A stretch of 64,000 bases of DNA from Bacteroidales bacterium (lineage in GTDB: Bacteria; Bacteroidota; Bacteroidia; Bacteroidales; JAADGE01): assembly GCA_021648725.1 (NCBI GenBank), contig JAKISF010000011.1, positions 1 to 64,000 on the forward strand. Direction: 5' to 3'. Below the pieces are notes generated by a model. The model worked only from the letters and a program-made list of their open reading frames with translations, was not told the DNA's origin and did no database searches. Position 1 is the stretch's first letter; every line of letters begins with the position of its first letter. Below, piece after piece: positions 17,799-26,667 of the stretch. The position numbers and the translations under genes are program-made.

Positions 17799-19337
17799 CT
17801 ATCCGCCCCAACTATCCCTGTCCAAGCTTCTGTATTGGATAGCTTCGGCAAGATGTTCCGATTTAATTTTTTCGGAAGATGCCAGGTCTGCAATTGTTCT
17901 GGATACTTTTAATATTCTGTCGTAAGCTCTTGCTGATAGTCCGAGCCTTTCCATAGCATTTTTCAATAATGCTCCTCCTGCCCCATCAATTCCGCAATAA
18001 ATACGCATCATTTTCGGAGTCATTTGTGCATTACTGTGTATCTCTTTAAATTCTTCAAAACGTTTTTCTTGAATATTTCTGGCTGCAATAACTCTTTTTC
18101 TTACCATTTCTCCGCTTTCTCCCGGTTCTGCATCATCTAATTTTGAAAACGGAACAGGAACAACTTCTATATGAATATCAATCCTGTCAAGCAACGGTCC
18201 TGAAATTCTGTTTAAATATTTTTGAACAGCACCGCTTCCGCAAACACATTCTTTTTCCGGATGATTATAATAACCGCAAGGACACGGGTTCATAGAAGCA
18301 ACCAACATAAAACTTGCAGGATAGTCAACCGTAAATTTTGCTCTTGAAATTGTAATTTTCCTGTCTTCCAAAGGTTGTCGCATAACTTCCAGAACAGTTC
18401 TTTTAAATTCAGGCAATTCATCAAGAAATAAAACACCGTTGTGTGCCAAAGAAATTTCACCGGGTTGTGGAAACTGCCCTCCGCCCACAAGAGCAACATC
18501 ACTAATTGTATGATGCGGAGACCTGAATGGTCTTTGAGTTATAAGAGAAGCATTTTTTTCTGTTTTTCCGGCAACTGAATGGATTTTGGTTGTTTCTAAG
18601 GCTTCTTGTAAAGTCAAAGGAGGCAATATTGTAGGTATTCGTTTTGAAATCATTGTTTTTCCTGCTCCGGGAGGGCCTATCATAATAATATTATGTCCGC
18701 CGGCTGCGGCAATTTCAAGAGCACGCTTTACGTTTTCTTGTCCTTTTACATCTGAAAAATCTAAATCGGGAAGTGCTGTGTTCTCATAAAATTCCTTTCG
18801 TGTATCAACAATCGTTTGCTCTAATTTTACTTTCTCATCAAAAAAATCAATAACTTCCTTTATATTTTCAACACCGTACACTTCAAGATTATTAACAACT
18901 GCAGCTTCTTTGGCATTTTCTTTCGGAAGAATAAAACCTTTAAATTTCTCTGCTCTGGCTTGGACTGCAATCGGCAAAACTCCTTTTATCGGTTGTAATG
19001 TGCCGTCAAGGGAGAGCTCTCCCATTATAACGTATTTATGAATTTCATCTGATTTTATTTTTTCATCTGCAGCAAGTATTCCTATTGCAAGGGTCAAATC
19101 ATAAGATGAACCTTCTTTGCGGATGTCTGCCGGTGCCATATTTATTACAACTTTTTTTCCGGGTATTTTATAACCGTGAACCCTTAATGCAGATTCAATT
19201 CTTTGTTGGCTTTCTTTAACTGCAGCATCGGGCAAACCGACTAAATAAAAATTTGCTCCTCTTGAAATATTAACTTCAACGGTAATAGTTGTTGCATCAA
19301 CTCCTTGAACAGCACTTCCGTATGTTTTTACAAGCAT
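17799..19337 (-). CDS. yifB: YifB/ComM-family AAA+ ATPase (Mg-chelatase-like)
   Basis: A 512-residue hexameric-type ATPase. An N-terminal Lon-protease-like S5 fold (about 1-175) is followed by a Mg-chelatase-like AAA+ domain with Walker A IGPPGAGKTM and Walker B VLFLDELPEF. A zinc-type cluster CPCGYYNHPEKECVC lies in between, and a C-terminal Mg_chelatase_C domain ends the protein (about 400-505). ComM, the studied relative, is a helicase promoting branch migration during transformation; whether this protein does the same is inference. The gene is monocistronic and diverges from a small HTH gene. Confidence 0.92.
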   Translation of the reverse strand: MLVKTYGSAVQGVDATTITVEVNISRGANFYLVGLPDAAVKESQQRIESALRVHGYKIPGKKVVINMAPADIRKEGSSYDLTLAIGILAADEKIKSDEIHKYVIMGELSLDGTLQPIKGVLPIAVQARAEKFKGFILPKENAKEAAVVNNLEVYGVENIKEVIDFFDEKVKLEQTIVDTRKEFYENTALPDLDFSDVKGQENVKRALEIAAAGGHNIIMIGPPGAGKTMISKRIPTILPPLTLQEALETTKIHSVAGKTEKNASLITQRPFRSPHHTISDVALVGGGQFPQPGEISLAHNGVLFLDELPEFKRTVLEVMRQPLEDRKITISRAKFTVDYPASFMLVASMNPCPCGYYNHPEKECVCGSGAVQKYLNRISGPLLDRIDIHIEVVPVPFSKLDDAEPGESGEMVRKRVIAARNIQEKRFEEFKEIHSNAQMTPKMMRIYCGIDGAGGALLKNAMERLGLSARAYDRILKVSRTIADLASSEKIKSEHLAEAIQYRSLDRDSWGG

Positions 19338-19400
19338 TTTATAGAGATTATCATAAAGTGTGAAAGTTAATAAGAAAATATTAAACCAAAAAACAACGGT

Positions 19401-19475
19401 TAAGAATACCGTATAATTTACAAAAATACATTCTTAGTTTACGTTTGGTATAATTTATGTTTAATTCTAACTAAG
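19401..19475. promoter_or_regulatory. Cluster of short repeats between yifB and the HTH gene
   Basis: The direct repeat GTATAATTTA occurs at 19411-19420 and 19448-19457. Inverted pairs are TAAGAAT/ATTCTTA (19401-19407, 19430-19436) and CTTAGTT/AACTAAG (19433-19439, 19469-19475). They could be operator sites for the adjacent regulator. In AT-rich DNA some of this may be chance. Confidence 0.35.
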
Positions 19476-19555
19476 CAAATCAATTAAACATCAAAAAATT
19501 AAATATTTATACTTGGTATGCTTTTTGATTTAGTAAAAAACATCAATCTATAAGA

Positions 19556-19768
19556 ATGGAAAATACTATACGAGTAGAAAGAGCAAAAAAAAGAATCACA
19601 CAGGCTGAGTTGGCAAAGCAAGTTGAGGTTTCACGACAAACCATTCATGCTATTGAAACAGGCAAGTTTGTTCCTTCAACGGTTTTAGCTCTTAAAATTG
19701 CACAATATTTCGGAATAACACTTGAAGATCTTTTTAAATTAGAAAATTCTGATTTTAAAAATAAATAA
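19556..19768 (+). CDS. Small XRE-family helix-turn-helix regulator
   Basis: A 70-residue, single-domain DNA-binding protein. The helix-turn-helix spans about 5-60 (RITQAELAKQVEVSRQTIHAIE, split at the turn as LAKQVEVSRQTIHAIE), followed by the usual LALKIAQYFG helix and the family's LEDLF ending. It has no sensor domain. It lies 29 bases before a K+ channel gene and may control itself and that gene; the repeats upstream are candidate operators. Confidence 0.9.
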   Translation: MENTIRVERAKKRITQAELAKQVEVSRQTIHAIETGKFVPSTVLALKIAQYFGITLEDLFKLENSDFKNK

Positions 19769-19797
19769 TTCTCGCAATTCTATGAATCCGGTCATCT

Positions 19798-20625
19798 ATG
19801 AATTCAAAATTAAAACGAAAACTATATGATATAGTTTTTGAAGCAGATACTCCCGCCGGAAAGGCTTTTGACATTTTCCTTCTTTTTGCCGTACTTTTAA
19901 GTGTTTTTGCTGTTATGCTTGAAAGTATTGATAGTTTTAGCGGTAAATACCCCCAATTTTTAAAAGTTTCAGAATGGTTTTTTACGGTAATTTTTACAAT
20001 TGAATACATTATAAGAATAGCAATTGTAAATAAAAAGTCAAAATACATACTTAGTTTTTACGGAATAATTGATTTGTTTTCAATATTACCGACCTATGTA
20101 GGAATAATTATTCCCGGAAGTGCACACAGCCTTGCTGTAATACGTTCTCTCAGATTATTACGTGTTTTCAGAATATTCAAACTTTCTCGTTATGTAAATG
20201 AAAGTCAATCTTTAATGAAAGCATTAATTGCAAGTAAACAAAAAATCGGCGTTTTTTTCTTCTCAGTAATAATGATCGTTATATTACTCGGAACAATTAT
20301 GTACCTTATTGAAGATAAAGAAGGTGGTTTTACGAGTATTCCGCAAAGTATTTACTGGGCAATTGTTACTTTGACAACCGTGGGGTACGGAGACATCGCT
20401 CCTGTTACTGATTTTGGAAAATTTATTGCAGGTGCGGTTATGATTCTCGGTTATGCAATTATTGCAATACCTACCGGAATCATTACTTCTGAAATGAATA
20501 AAGTAAATAAAAGCAAGGGGATAAGCACACAGGTTTGTCCGAATTGTTTGAAAGAAGGACACGACCCTGATGCTGTACATTGCAAATTTTGCGGAACAGA
20601 AATTAATCCGGATATTATTCCTTAA
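19798..20625 (+). CDS. Voltage-gated-type potassium channel with C-terminal zinc ribbon
   Basis: A 275-residue inner-membrane channel with six helices (about 22-235). S4 carries spaced arginines (RSLRLLRVFRIFKLSR, 117-132), and the pore loop holds the K+ selectivity filter TLTTVGYGDI (191-200). The soluble tail is short and ends in a probable zinc ribbon: C247, C250, C262, C265 (CPNC...CKFC). No RCK/TrkA nucleotide-binding domain is present. The ribbon could sense metal or redox state or aid assembly; that is inference. The next gene, encoding a CDGSH protein, follows after 48 bases. Confidence 0.92.
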   Translation: MNSKLKRKLYDIVFEADTPAGKAFDIFLLFAVLLSVFAVMLESIDSFSGKYPQFLKVSEWFFTVIFTIEYIIRIAIVNKKSKYILSFYGIIDLFSILPTYVGIIIPGSAHSLAVIRSLRLLRVFRIFKLSRYVNESQSLMKALIASKQKIGVFFFSVIMIVILLGTIMYLIEDKEGGFTSIPQSIYWAIVTLTTVGYGDIAPVTDFGKFIAGAVMILGYAIIAIPTGIITSEMNKVNKSKGISTQVCPNCLKEGHDPDAVHCKFCGTEINPDIIP

Positions 20626-20673
20626 TTTCAAATATTATCGTATATTTATGTTTTATAATACAAAATGTAAGAT

Positions 20674-20919
20674 ATGAAAAATCCGAATATTGCAGATAAT
20701 AAACCTTTGATGTTTGAAACAGAAGCCGGAAAGAGTTATGCGTGGTGTTCATGCGGATTAAGTAAAAAAGAAGGCGGAGCTTTTTGTGACGGTTCACATA
20801 TAGGAACAGATTTTACTCCGCATATTTTTGTTGCGGAAAAAACCGGTAAAGTTGCAATATGTATGTGTAAACATACCGGGAATAAGCCTTTATGCGACGG
20901 AACACATGCAAAATTATAA
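20674..20919 (+). CDS. Tandem CDGSH iron-sulfur protein
   Basis: An 81-residue protein with two mitoNEET-like [2Fe-2S] sites, each with three Cys and one His: C25, C27, C38, H42 (CSCG...FCDGSH) and C63, C65, C74, H78 (CMCK...LCDGTH). The two-motif form resembles CISD3-type proteins. The likely role is electron transfer or Fe-S handling in the cytoplasm. It ends 31 bases before the convergent hutU stop. Confidence 0.92.
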   Translation: MKNPNIADNKPLMFETEAGKSYAWCSCGLSKKEGGAFCDGSHIGTDFTPHIFVAEKTGKVAICMCKHTGNKPLCDGTHAKL

Positions 20920-20950
20920 TTAAAGCGATACCATTATTGCAATGTTTATT

Positions 20951-22960
20951 TTACGTTTTGAAAAGGTCGTTAATAATCATGTCTTCAACCAAATTAGGAA
21001 CAGTAACTTTTAAATCGGGAGTTCTTTCCATTTCCCTTTTTAGAGCAAATAATGCTTCTTTATTTCTTGCCCAGCTTCTTCGAGCTATTCCGTTATTTAC
21101 ATCATAAAATAACATTTTTTTCAGTTTTGTTTCTGCTTCCTGTGTTCCGTCAAGCAGTATCCCGAATCCACCGTTTATAACTTCTCCCCAGCCGACTCCT
21201 CCGCCGTTATGAATTGATACCCATGTTGCTCCTCTGAAACTGTCTCCTATAACATTTTGTATAGCCATATCAGCTGTAAATTTACTTCCGTCGTAAATGT
21301 TTGAAGTTTCCCTGTAAGGCGAGTCTGTTCCGCTTACATCGTGATGGTCTCTTCCTAAAACAACAGGTCCTATTTTTCCTTCGGCAACAGCATTATTAAA
21401 AGCTTCGGCAATTTTAATTCGACCTTCGGCATCAGCATATAAAATACGAGCTTGCGAGCCTACAACCAGTTTGTTTTTTTTTGCATTTTTAATCCATTTA
21501 ATATTATCTTGCATCTGCAATTGAATTTCTTCGGGAGAATTTTCCATAATTTCTTGCAGAATGTTCATTGCAATTTCATCGGTTTTGTTTAAGTCTTCCG
21601 GTTTGCCCGAAGTACAAACCCAACGAAAAGGACCGAATCCGTAATCGAAACACATGGGACCGAGTATGTCTTGCACATAAGATTTGTATTTAAAATCAAT
21701 ATTGTTTTCATCCATAACATCAGCTCCGGCACGTGATGCTTCTAAAAGAAACGCATTTCCGTAGTCGAAAAAATAAGTTCCTTTTGCAGTATGTTTATTT
21801 ATTGCAGTTGCATGCCGACGTAAACTTTCTTGTACTTTTTCTTTAAAAAGTTCCGGTTTTTTTCGAATTAACAAATTTGATTCATCGTAAGTAATGCCGA
21901 CAGGGTAGTAACCTCCTGTCCAGGGAATATGCAATGAAGTTTGGTCTGTGCCCACATGAACAAAAATATTTTCCTCATAAAAAGCTTCCCACACATCAAC
22001 AATATTTCCGATATAAGCAATTGAAACAACTTCATTGTTTTTCTGTGCCAGCTTTACTCTGTTTATTAAATCTTTCATCTTTTCTGTTAAAACATCAACC
22101 CAAGCTTGTTCATGTCTTTTTTTTGCTGCTTTCGGGTTAACTTCGGCACAAACAGTAATACAGCCGGCAATATTCCCTGCTTTCGGTTGGGCCCCGCTCA
22201 TTCCTCCGAGCCCGGCTGTTAAAAAAATTTTTCCTGCCGGGGTTTCATTTTTCGGAAGTATTTTTCTGAAGGCATTCATTACGGTAATGGTTGTTCCGTG
22301 AACAATTCCTTGCGGTCCGATATACATAAATGAGCCTGCGGTCATTTGCCCGTATTGTGTAACTCCGAGAGCATTAAATTTTTCCCAATCGTCAGGTTCA
22401 GAATAATTTGGAATCATCATTCCGTTTGTAACAACAACTCTCGGAGCATCTTTCGAAGAGGGAAACAATCCCATCGGATGCCCCGAATATAAATTTAAAG
22501 TTTGCTCATCTGTCATTATTGACAAATATTGCATAGTTATTAAATATTGTGCCCAATTTTGAAATACGGCACCGTTTCCTCCGTAAGTTATCAGTTCTTC
22601 GGGGTGTTGTGCAACTGCAGGGTTCAAATTATTTTGAATCATCAACATAATTGCAGCAGCTTTTTGAGATTTTGCAGGATATTCATAGATAGGACGAGCA
22701 TAAAAATCGTAGCCGGGTTTAAAACGATACATATATATTCGCCCGAAATTATTTAACTCTTGTGCAAATTCTTGTGCAAGTTCTTGGTGCCATTTTTTTG
22801 GAAAATAACGTAAAGCATTTCTTACGGCAAGTTGTTTTTCTTCTTTTGATAATATGTCTTTTCTTTTCGGAGCCCTGTTTATTCCTTCGGGATATTTTCT
22901 TTTAGGGGGTAAGTTTTTCGGAATTCCTTGTTGAATTTGTTCTTTAAAAGTCATTGTCAT
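20951..22960 (-). CDS. hutU: Urocanate hydratase
   Basis: Adds water to urocanate to give imidazolonepropionate in histidine breakdown, using tightly bound NAD+. The 669-residue protein belongs to the longer urocanase type common in Bacteroidota. Recognisable blocks are TYGGNGAVFQNWAQY, TAGSFMYIGPQGIVHGT, GLGGMSGAQPKA, VCTSGKPEDL, VVLGRDHHDVSG and the C-terminal SIHNGGGVGWGEVINGG. The ATG lies inside the end of gldH (17-base overlap, or 11 if the second Met is used). Other hut genes are not in the window. Confidence 0.96.
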   Translation of the reverse strand: MTMTFKEQIQQGIPKNLPPKRKYPEGINRAPKRKDILSKEEKQLAVRNALRYFPKKWHQELAQEFAQELNNFGRIYMYRFKPGYDFYARPIYEYPAKSQKAAAIMLMIQNNLNPAVAQHPEELITYGGNGAVFQNWAQYLITMQYLSIMTDEQTLNLYSGHPMGLFPSSKDAPRVVVTNGMMIPNYSEPDDWEKFNALGVTQYGQMTAGSFMYIGPQGIVHGTTITVMNAFRKILPKNETPAGKIFLTAGLGGMSGAQPKAGNIAGCITVCAEVNPKAAKKRHEQAWVDVLTEKMKDLINRVKLAQKNNEVVSIAYIGNIVDVWEAFYEENIFVHVGTDQTSLHIPWTGGYYPVGITYDESNLLIRKKPELFKEKVQESLRRHATAINKHTAKGTYFFDYGNAFLLEASRAGADVMDENNIDFKYKSYVQDILGPMCFDYGFGPFRWVCTSGKPEDLNKTDEIAMNILQEIMENSPEEIQLQMQDNIKWIKNAKKNKLVVGSQARILYADAEGRIKIAEAFNNAVAEGKIGPVVLGRDHHDVSGTDSPYRETSNIYDGSKFTADMAIQNVIGDSFRGATWVSIHNGGGVGWGEVINGGFGILLDGTQEAETKLKKMLFYDVNNGIARRSWARNKEALFALKREMERTPDLKVTVPNLVEDMIINDLFKT

Positions 22961-23423
22961 TATTTGTTAAATCTATTTTTATTCCTATCTCAGATATTTT
23001 CGGAAGGTCTTTTTCTCTCATTCCGTGCATAAGGTTAAAAGTATAGATTCCTTTTTCCGGAAACCTTATGTTTGATTTGTATAAGAACTTATTTTTTATG
23101 ATTTTTCCGCTTTTGGTGCCGTACCATTTACCTGTTTCATCTGCAATATAATATTGTAATGTGTCATTTTGGGTATTGCCGGAAGGAGATTGTGTGCGAA
23201 TAAAAAGCCATAAGTTGTTTGTTAAAAAGTCTTCATTAATATTTATTTCAATATAAAAATTACAAAATTTGTTAATATCAGTAATTTCTGCTTTAAATTC
23301 AATATCTTCGTCAATTTCCCATATCTCCGATTCAACTTTTCTATTTTCAGAAATGACAACATTGTTATTGCATGAAGCAAGTGTTAAGAATAAAGCGGAA
23401 ATCGTAATAAAAAGAGTTTTCAT
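22944..23423 (-). CDS. gldH: Gliding motility lipoprotein GldH
   Basis: A 159-residue lipoprotein (signal ending LTLASC, lipidated Cys about 18) with the GldH pattern IWEIDEDIEFKAEITD, a central beta-rich part and the C-terminal IYTFNLMHGMRE...IGIKID. GldH is needed for gliding and type IX secretion-linked functions in Flavobacterium, but it occurs widely, including in non-gliding Bacteroidota. The order holB-ricT-gldH is conserved in the phylum and supports the call. In many relatives a class A penicillin-binding protein follows; here hutU does. Confidence 0.88.
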   Translation of the reverse strand: MKTLFITISALFLTLASCNNNVVISENRKVESEIWEIDEDIEFKAEITDINKFCNFYIEININEDFLTNNLWLFIRTQSPSGNTQNDTLQYYIADETGKWYGTKSGKIIKNKFLYKSNIRFPEKGIYTFNLMHGMREKDLPKISEIGIKIDLTNNDNDF

Positions 23424-23432
23424 TTTAATAAA

Positions 23433-24611
23433 TTAATCATTGTTGTTTCTTGGTTTTCGGTTTGAGTTTCCGGGGTATTTATTTCGGCGTTTATTGTACC
23501 TTTTTTTCTTCTTTTTATTATCAAATCTTGTAATGCTTTCTTGTCCGACGACATCGTCATAACCAAAAGAAACTATCGTTGAAACTCCTGCATCTTTAAG
23601 GGTGTCAGGTTTTTTTCCGTTTTTATTTAACTCTAAAATTTCAAATGCTCTTTCTACTGATATTGCAGTTACATTTTCAGAGCCGTATTTTTTGAAAGAA
23701 TACCAAATTAATTTTTTGAATGTATCAATTTTCATAAAGTAGGCTGTTCCGGCTTCTGTTTCGAGGTTTGTTTTCGGAGGAAATGCTTTTATTGCATCTT
23801 TGTAACTTTCTTTTTCATAATTGATGCAACATTTTAATTTACCGCATTGTCCTGCTAATTTTTGCGGATTCATTGATAATTGTTGATCTCTTGCGGTATC
23901 AGTAGTGACAGATACAAAATCAGACATCCACGAAGCACAGCACAATTCCCTTCCGCACGACCCGATACCGCCTATTCTTCCGGCCTCTTGTCTTGCCCCT
24001 ATTTGTCTCATTTCAATACGGATTTTAAATTCATCGGCTAAAACTCTTATAAGTTCTCTGAAATCGACACGTTTATCTGCTATATAATAAAAAATTGCTT
24101 TTGTTCCATCGCCCTGAAATTCGACATCTCCTATTTTCATATCAAGCTTGAGCCGTTTAGAAATCCTTCTTGTTTCAAGCATAATTTTATCTTCTCTTGC
24201 TGTTGCATTTTCCCATTTCTCAATATCAGCAGGTTTAACTTTCCTGTAAACAATTCTTAATTTGCTTTCAATAGGGATGCTTTTACGTTTCATTTGTTCT
24301 CTTACTAACTCTCCTGTTAAAGAAACTGTTCCGATATCATGCCCGGGAGATGCTTCCACGGCAACCATATCTCCATCTTTAAGGATTAGTTGGTTAACAT
24401 TACGATAAAAAGCCTTTCTTGTATTTTTAAAGCGTACTTCAACAACATCCGGAGTATTGGATGTTTTCGGTAAGCCTCTTAAATCGTTAAATACATTTAA
24501 TTTGTTGCAACTGTGAGGATTACATTTTGCACCTTTTTTTATTGCCTGTGAAGCACATCCTCTTAAAGTATAATCTTCTGTCTTCATTATTACTGTTTTG
24601 TTAAACAGCAA
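23433..24611 (-). CDS. ricT: RicT/YaaT-like PSP1-domain protein
   Basis: A 392-residue cytoplasmic protein with the PSP1 domain (about 60-290) and the cysteine pattern of RicT proteins: GGIGSCGRELCCASWM and GQCGKLKCCINYE. In Bacillus, RicT joins RicA and RicF in an Fe-S-bearing complex affecting RNA maturation and development; no RicA or RicF is near, as is usual in Bacteroidota. The C-terminal tail is strongly basic (Lys/Arg/Asn, about 365-392) and may bind RNA. The first possible codon is at 24611; ATG at 24588 (MKTEDYTLRGC) is an equally good start. Confidence 0.88.
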   Translation of the reverse strand: MLFNKTVIMKTEDYTLRGCASQAIKKGAKCNPHSCNKLNVFNDLRGLPKTSNTPDVVEVRFKNTRKAFYRNVNQLILKDGDMVAVEASPGHDIGTVSLTGELVREQMKRKSIPIESKLRIVYRKVKPADIEKWENATAREDKIMLETRRISKRLKLDMKIGDVEFQGDGTKAIFYYIADKRVDFRELIRVLADEFKIRIEMRQIGARQEAGRIGGIGSCGRELCCASWMSDFVSVTTDTARDQQLSMNPQKLAGQCGKLKCCINYEKESYKDAIKAFPPKTNLETEAGTAYFMKIDTFKKLIWYSFKKYGSENVTAISVERAFEILELNKNGKKPDTLKDAGVSTIVSFGYDDVVGQESITRFDNKKKKKRYNKRRNKYPGNSNRKPRNNND

Positions 24612-24730
24612 AGAAGGTATTTGTTCCTTTCCGGGAATTATTTAATTAATATGTTGATGTTTTTCTCAATTCTTATTTCTTAATTAAATATTATATCGTT
24701 TCATTTTTTATTTTCGGAACAACCAACTTT

Positions 24731-25879
24731 TTACTGTGGTTTAATTTTTAATAATCTTGCTGTTTTTAGTGCAAGATCTAAAAAAATGAGTTTTCCGTAA
24801 CCGTTTCGCTCTATATGGTTATACGCTTGGGTAAACTCGTTTGTAATCTTTAAAATATTATCTTTATGTATAAACTTATAAAATTTTACAGAGAATTTTT
24901 TCTCTTTATCGGTCAAAAATACAATTTTATTTTGATTTTCAGGATTAATATTTAAAATAAAGTTCTCTCTGAATATTTGCAAAGTATATTCTAAAAACCG
25001 TTTCTGCACTTCTCGTCCGGCTTTTGACATTTGGTCTGACCAATTTATTAATTCGTTAATTTTTACGCCGTATGATAGTCTCATCAGTTCAGAAAACCAT
25101 ATAAAATTATCTGTATCAATATTATTGTCTGAATTACTTGTTAACTCATTTGCTTTTAAAAAATTTCCGTCTGAAATTCTTACAATTTCATGAACTTTAT
25201 CATCATTAAACTCATATTTGTTTTTTATGCTTTCAAACATACTTTCTCGACTTATTTTAGGTATTTTTATTAACTGTACTCTTGAAAGTATTGTTTTGAT
25301 AATATTCTCAACATCTTCTGCAACAAGGATAAATAATGTTTTGGGCGGAGGTTCTTCAATCATTTTTAAAAGTTTATTTGATGCCGTTACATTCATTTTC
25401 TCAGGTAGCCAAATTATCATTGTTTTATATTCTGATTCATAAGGTTTAAAACTCAATTTTTTTATTATTTTGCCACTTTCCTGTGCAAATATACCGGCTT
25501 GCTGATTCTCTGTTTCTAATTTTTGCAACCATTTTTCAAATCCGTGATAAGGACTTTCTAAAATAAAATTTCTCCAAACTGAAATGTAGTCATCGCTTAC
25601 AGGCTTTGTAAACTTTTTTGTTCTTACAACCGGAAAAACAAAATGTAAGTCGGGATGAACTAATTTTTCGTATTTTTTACAAGAAGAACATTTTCCGCAT
25701 GAATCATTTTCTCCTTTATTTAGGCAGGATAAATATTGAGCATAGGCAATTGCCATAGCCAGCTTCCCGTTTCCTTCCGCCCCGGCAAATAACCAAGCAT
25801 GGCTCATCCTTTTTTGCTTGATAGTGTTCAGCAAATTTTCTTTTATTCTGTTATGTCCTGTAATATCTTTAAAAAACAT
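24731..25879 (-). CDS. holB: DNA polymerase III subunit delta'
   Basis: Clamp-loader subunit that helps open and place the sliding clamp. The 382-residue AAA+-type protein shows HAWLFAGAEGNGKLAMA, a Cys4 zinc module (CLNKGENDSCGKCSSCKKY) typical of delta'/tau subunits, and LLKMIEEPPPKTLFILVAE followed by ILSRVQLIKIP. The C-terminal third is poorly conserved. It leads the holB-ricT-gldH set and has a -7 promoter element about 20 bases upstream. Confidence 0.92.
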   Translation of the reverse strand: MFFKDITGHNRIKENLLNTIKQKRMSHAWLFAGAEGNGKLAMAIAYAQYLSCLNKGENDSCGKCSSCKKYEKLVHPDLHFVFPVVRTKKFTKPVSDDYISVWRNFILESPYHGFEKWLQKLETENQQAGIFAQESGKIIKKLSFKPYESEYKTMIIWLPEKMNVTASNKLLKMIEEPPPKTLFILVAEDVENIIKTILSRVQLIKIPKISRESMFESIKNKYEFNDDKVHEIVRISDGNFLKANELTSNSDNNIDTDNFIWFSELMRLSYGVKINELINWSDQMSKAGREVQKRFLEYTLQIFRENFILNINPENQNKIVFLTDKEKKFSVKFYKFIHKDNILKITNEFTQAYNHIERNGYGKLIFLDLALKTARLLKIKPQ

Positions 25880-25898
25880 TTACTTTTGTTTTCAAGTT

Positions 25899-25906
25899 CA
25901 AAAATA
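25899..25906 (-). promoter_or_regulatory. Possible -7 element for holB
   Basis: On the minus strand TATTTTTG (25906-25899) matches TAnnTTTG and lies 19 bases before the holB ATG; no good -33 box is seen. Confidence 0.35.
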
Positions 25907-25946
25907 GAATATTTTATGTTTAATAAAAAATGAAGTATATTTTGAT

Positions 25947-26573
25947 ATGACAATTAATGATTATATTTTAAATCACACAGAAGAAGAAGACCAAACTTTA
26001 ACTGAGTTATCGAGAGAAACTTACATGAAAGTTTTACGACCAAGAATGTTAACCGGCCATTACCAAGGTAAGTTTATTCAAATGCTAAGTAAAATGATTT
26101 GTCCTGAGAATATACTTGAAATAGGAACATATACGGGTTATTCTGCAATTTGTTGGGCAAAGGGTTTGTCAAGTAACGGAATTATTGATACGATTGAAAT
26201 AAATGATGAGTTAGAACCGATAATTAAAAAACATTTTAAAAAAGCAAAAATCGAAGAAAAAGTAAAATTACACATAGGAGATGCTTTAAAAATAATTCCG
26301 GGAATCGATAAAAAATTCGATATAGTATTTATTGATGCAGACAAACCAAATTATTTAAATTACTATAAATCTGTCTTTAATAAAGTTAAGACCGGAGGAT
26401 ATATAATCGCAGATAATGTTTTGTGGAACAACAAAGTAATTAAACAAGATTTTTTTAAAGATGAGTCAACAAACGGAATAATTGAATTTAATAAATATGT
26501 TCACCATGATTCAAGAGTCGAAAATTTCTTACTCAATATCCGAGACGGCTTAATGGTTTTAAGGAAAAAATAA
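25947..26573 (+). CDS. SAM-dependent O-methyltransferase (COMT-like)
   Basis: A 208-residue class I methyltransferase of the caffeoyl-CoA/catechol O-methyltransferase type. Motifs are NILEIGTYTGYSAICWA (SAM-binding loop), DTIEINDELEPI, FDIVFIDADKPNYLNYY (metal-binding aspartates) and GGYIIADNVLWNNKV. The acceptor substrate is unknown. It is divergently arranged with holB and separated by about 95 bases from the signalling cluster downstream. Confidence 0.92.
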   Translation: MTINDYILNHTEEEDQTLTELSRETYMKVLRPRMLTGHYQGKFIQMLSKMICPENILEIGTYTGYSAICWAKGLSSNGIIDTIEINDELEPIIKKHFKKAKIEEKVKLHIGDALKIIPGIDKKFDIVFIDADKPNYLNYYKSVFNKVKTGGYIIADNVLWNNKVIKQDFFKDESTNGIIEFNKYVHHDSRVENFLLNIRDGLMVLRKK

Positions 26574-26626
26574 TTCAAATCAACAATAATATATTACCCT
26601 TACTTTTTATTAAAGTAAAAAATTAC

Positions 26627-26634
26627 TATTTTTG
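26627..26634 (+). promoter_or_regulatory. Possible -7 element of the Sia-like cluster
   Basis: TATTTTTG matches TAnnTTTG and lies 33 bases before the ATG of the GAF/PAS receptor gene, the first gene of the cluster. No convincing -33 element. Confidence 0.35.
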
Positions 26635-26667
26635 AAAACTTATATATAATAGTTTTATACCTTGATT

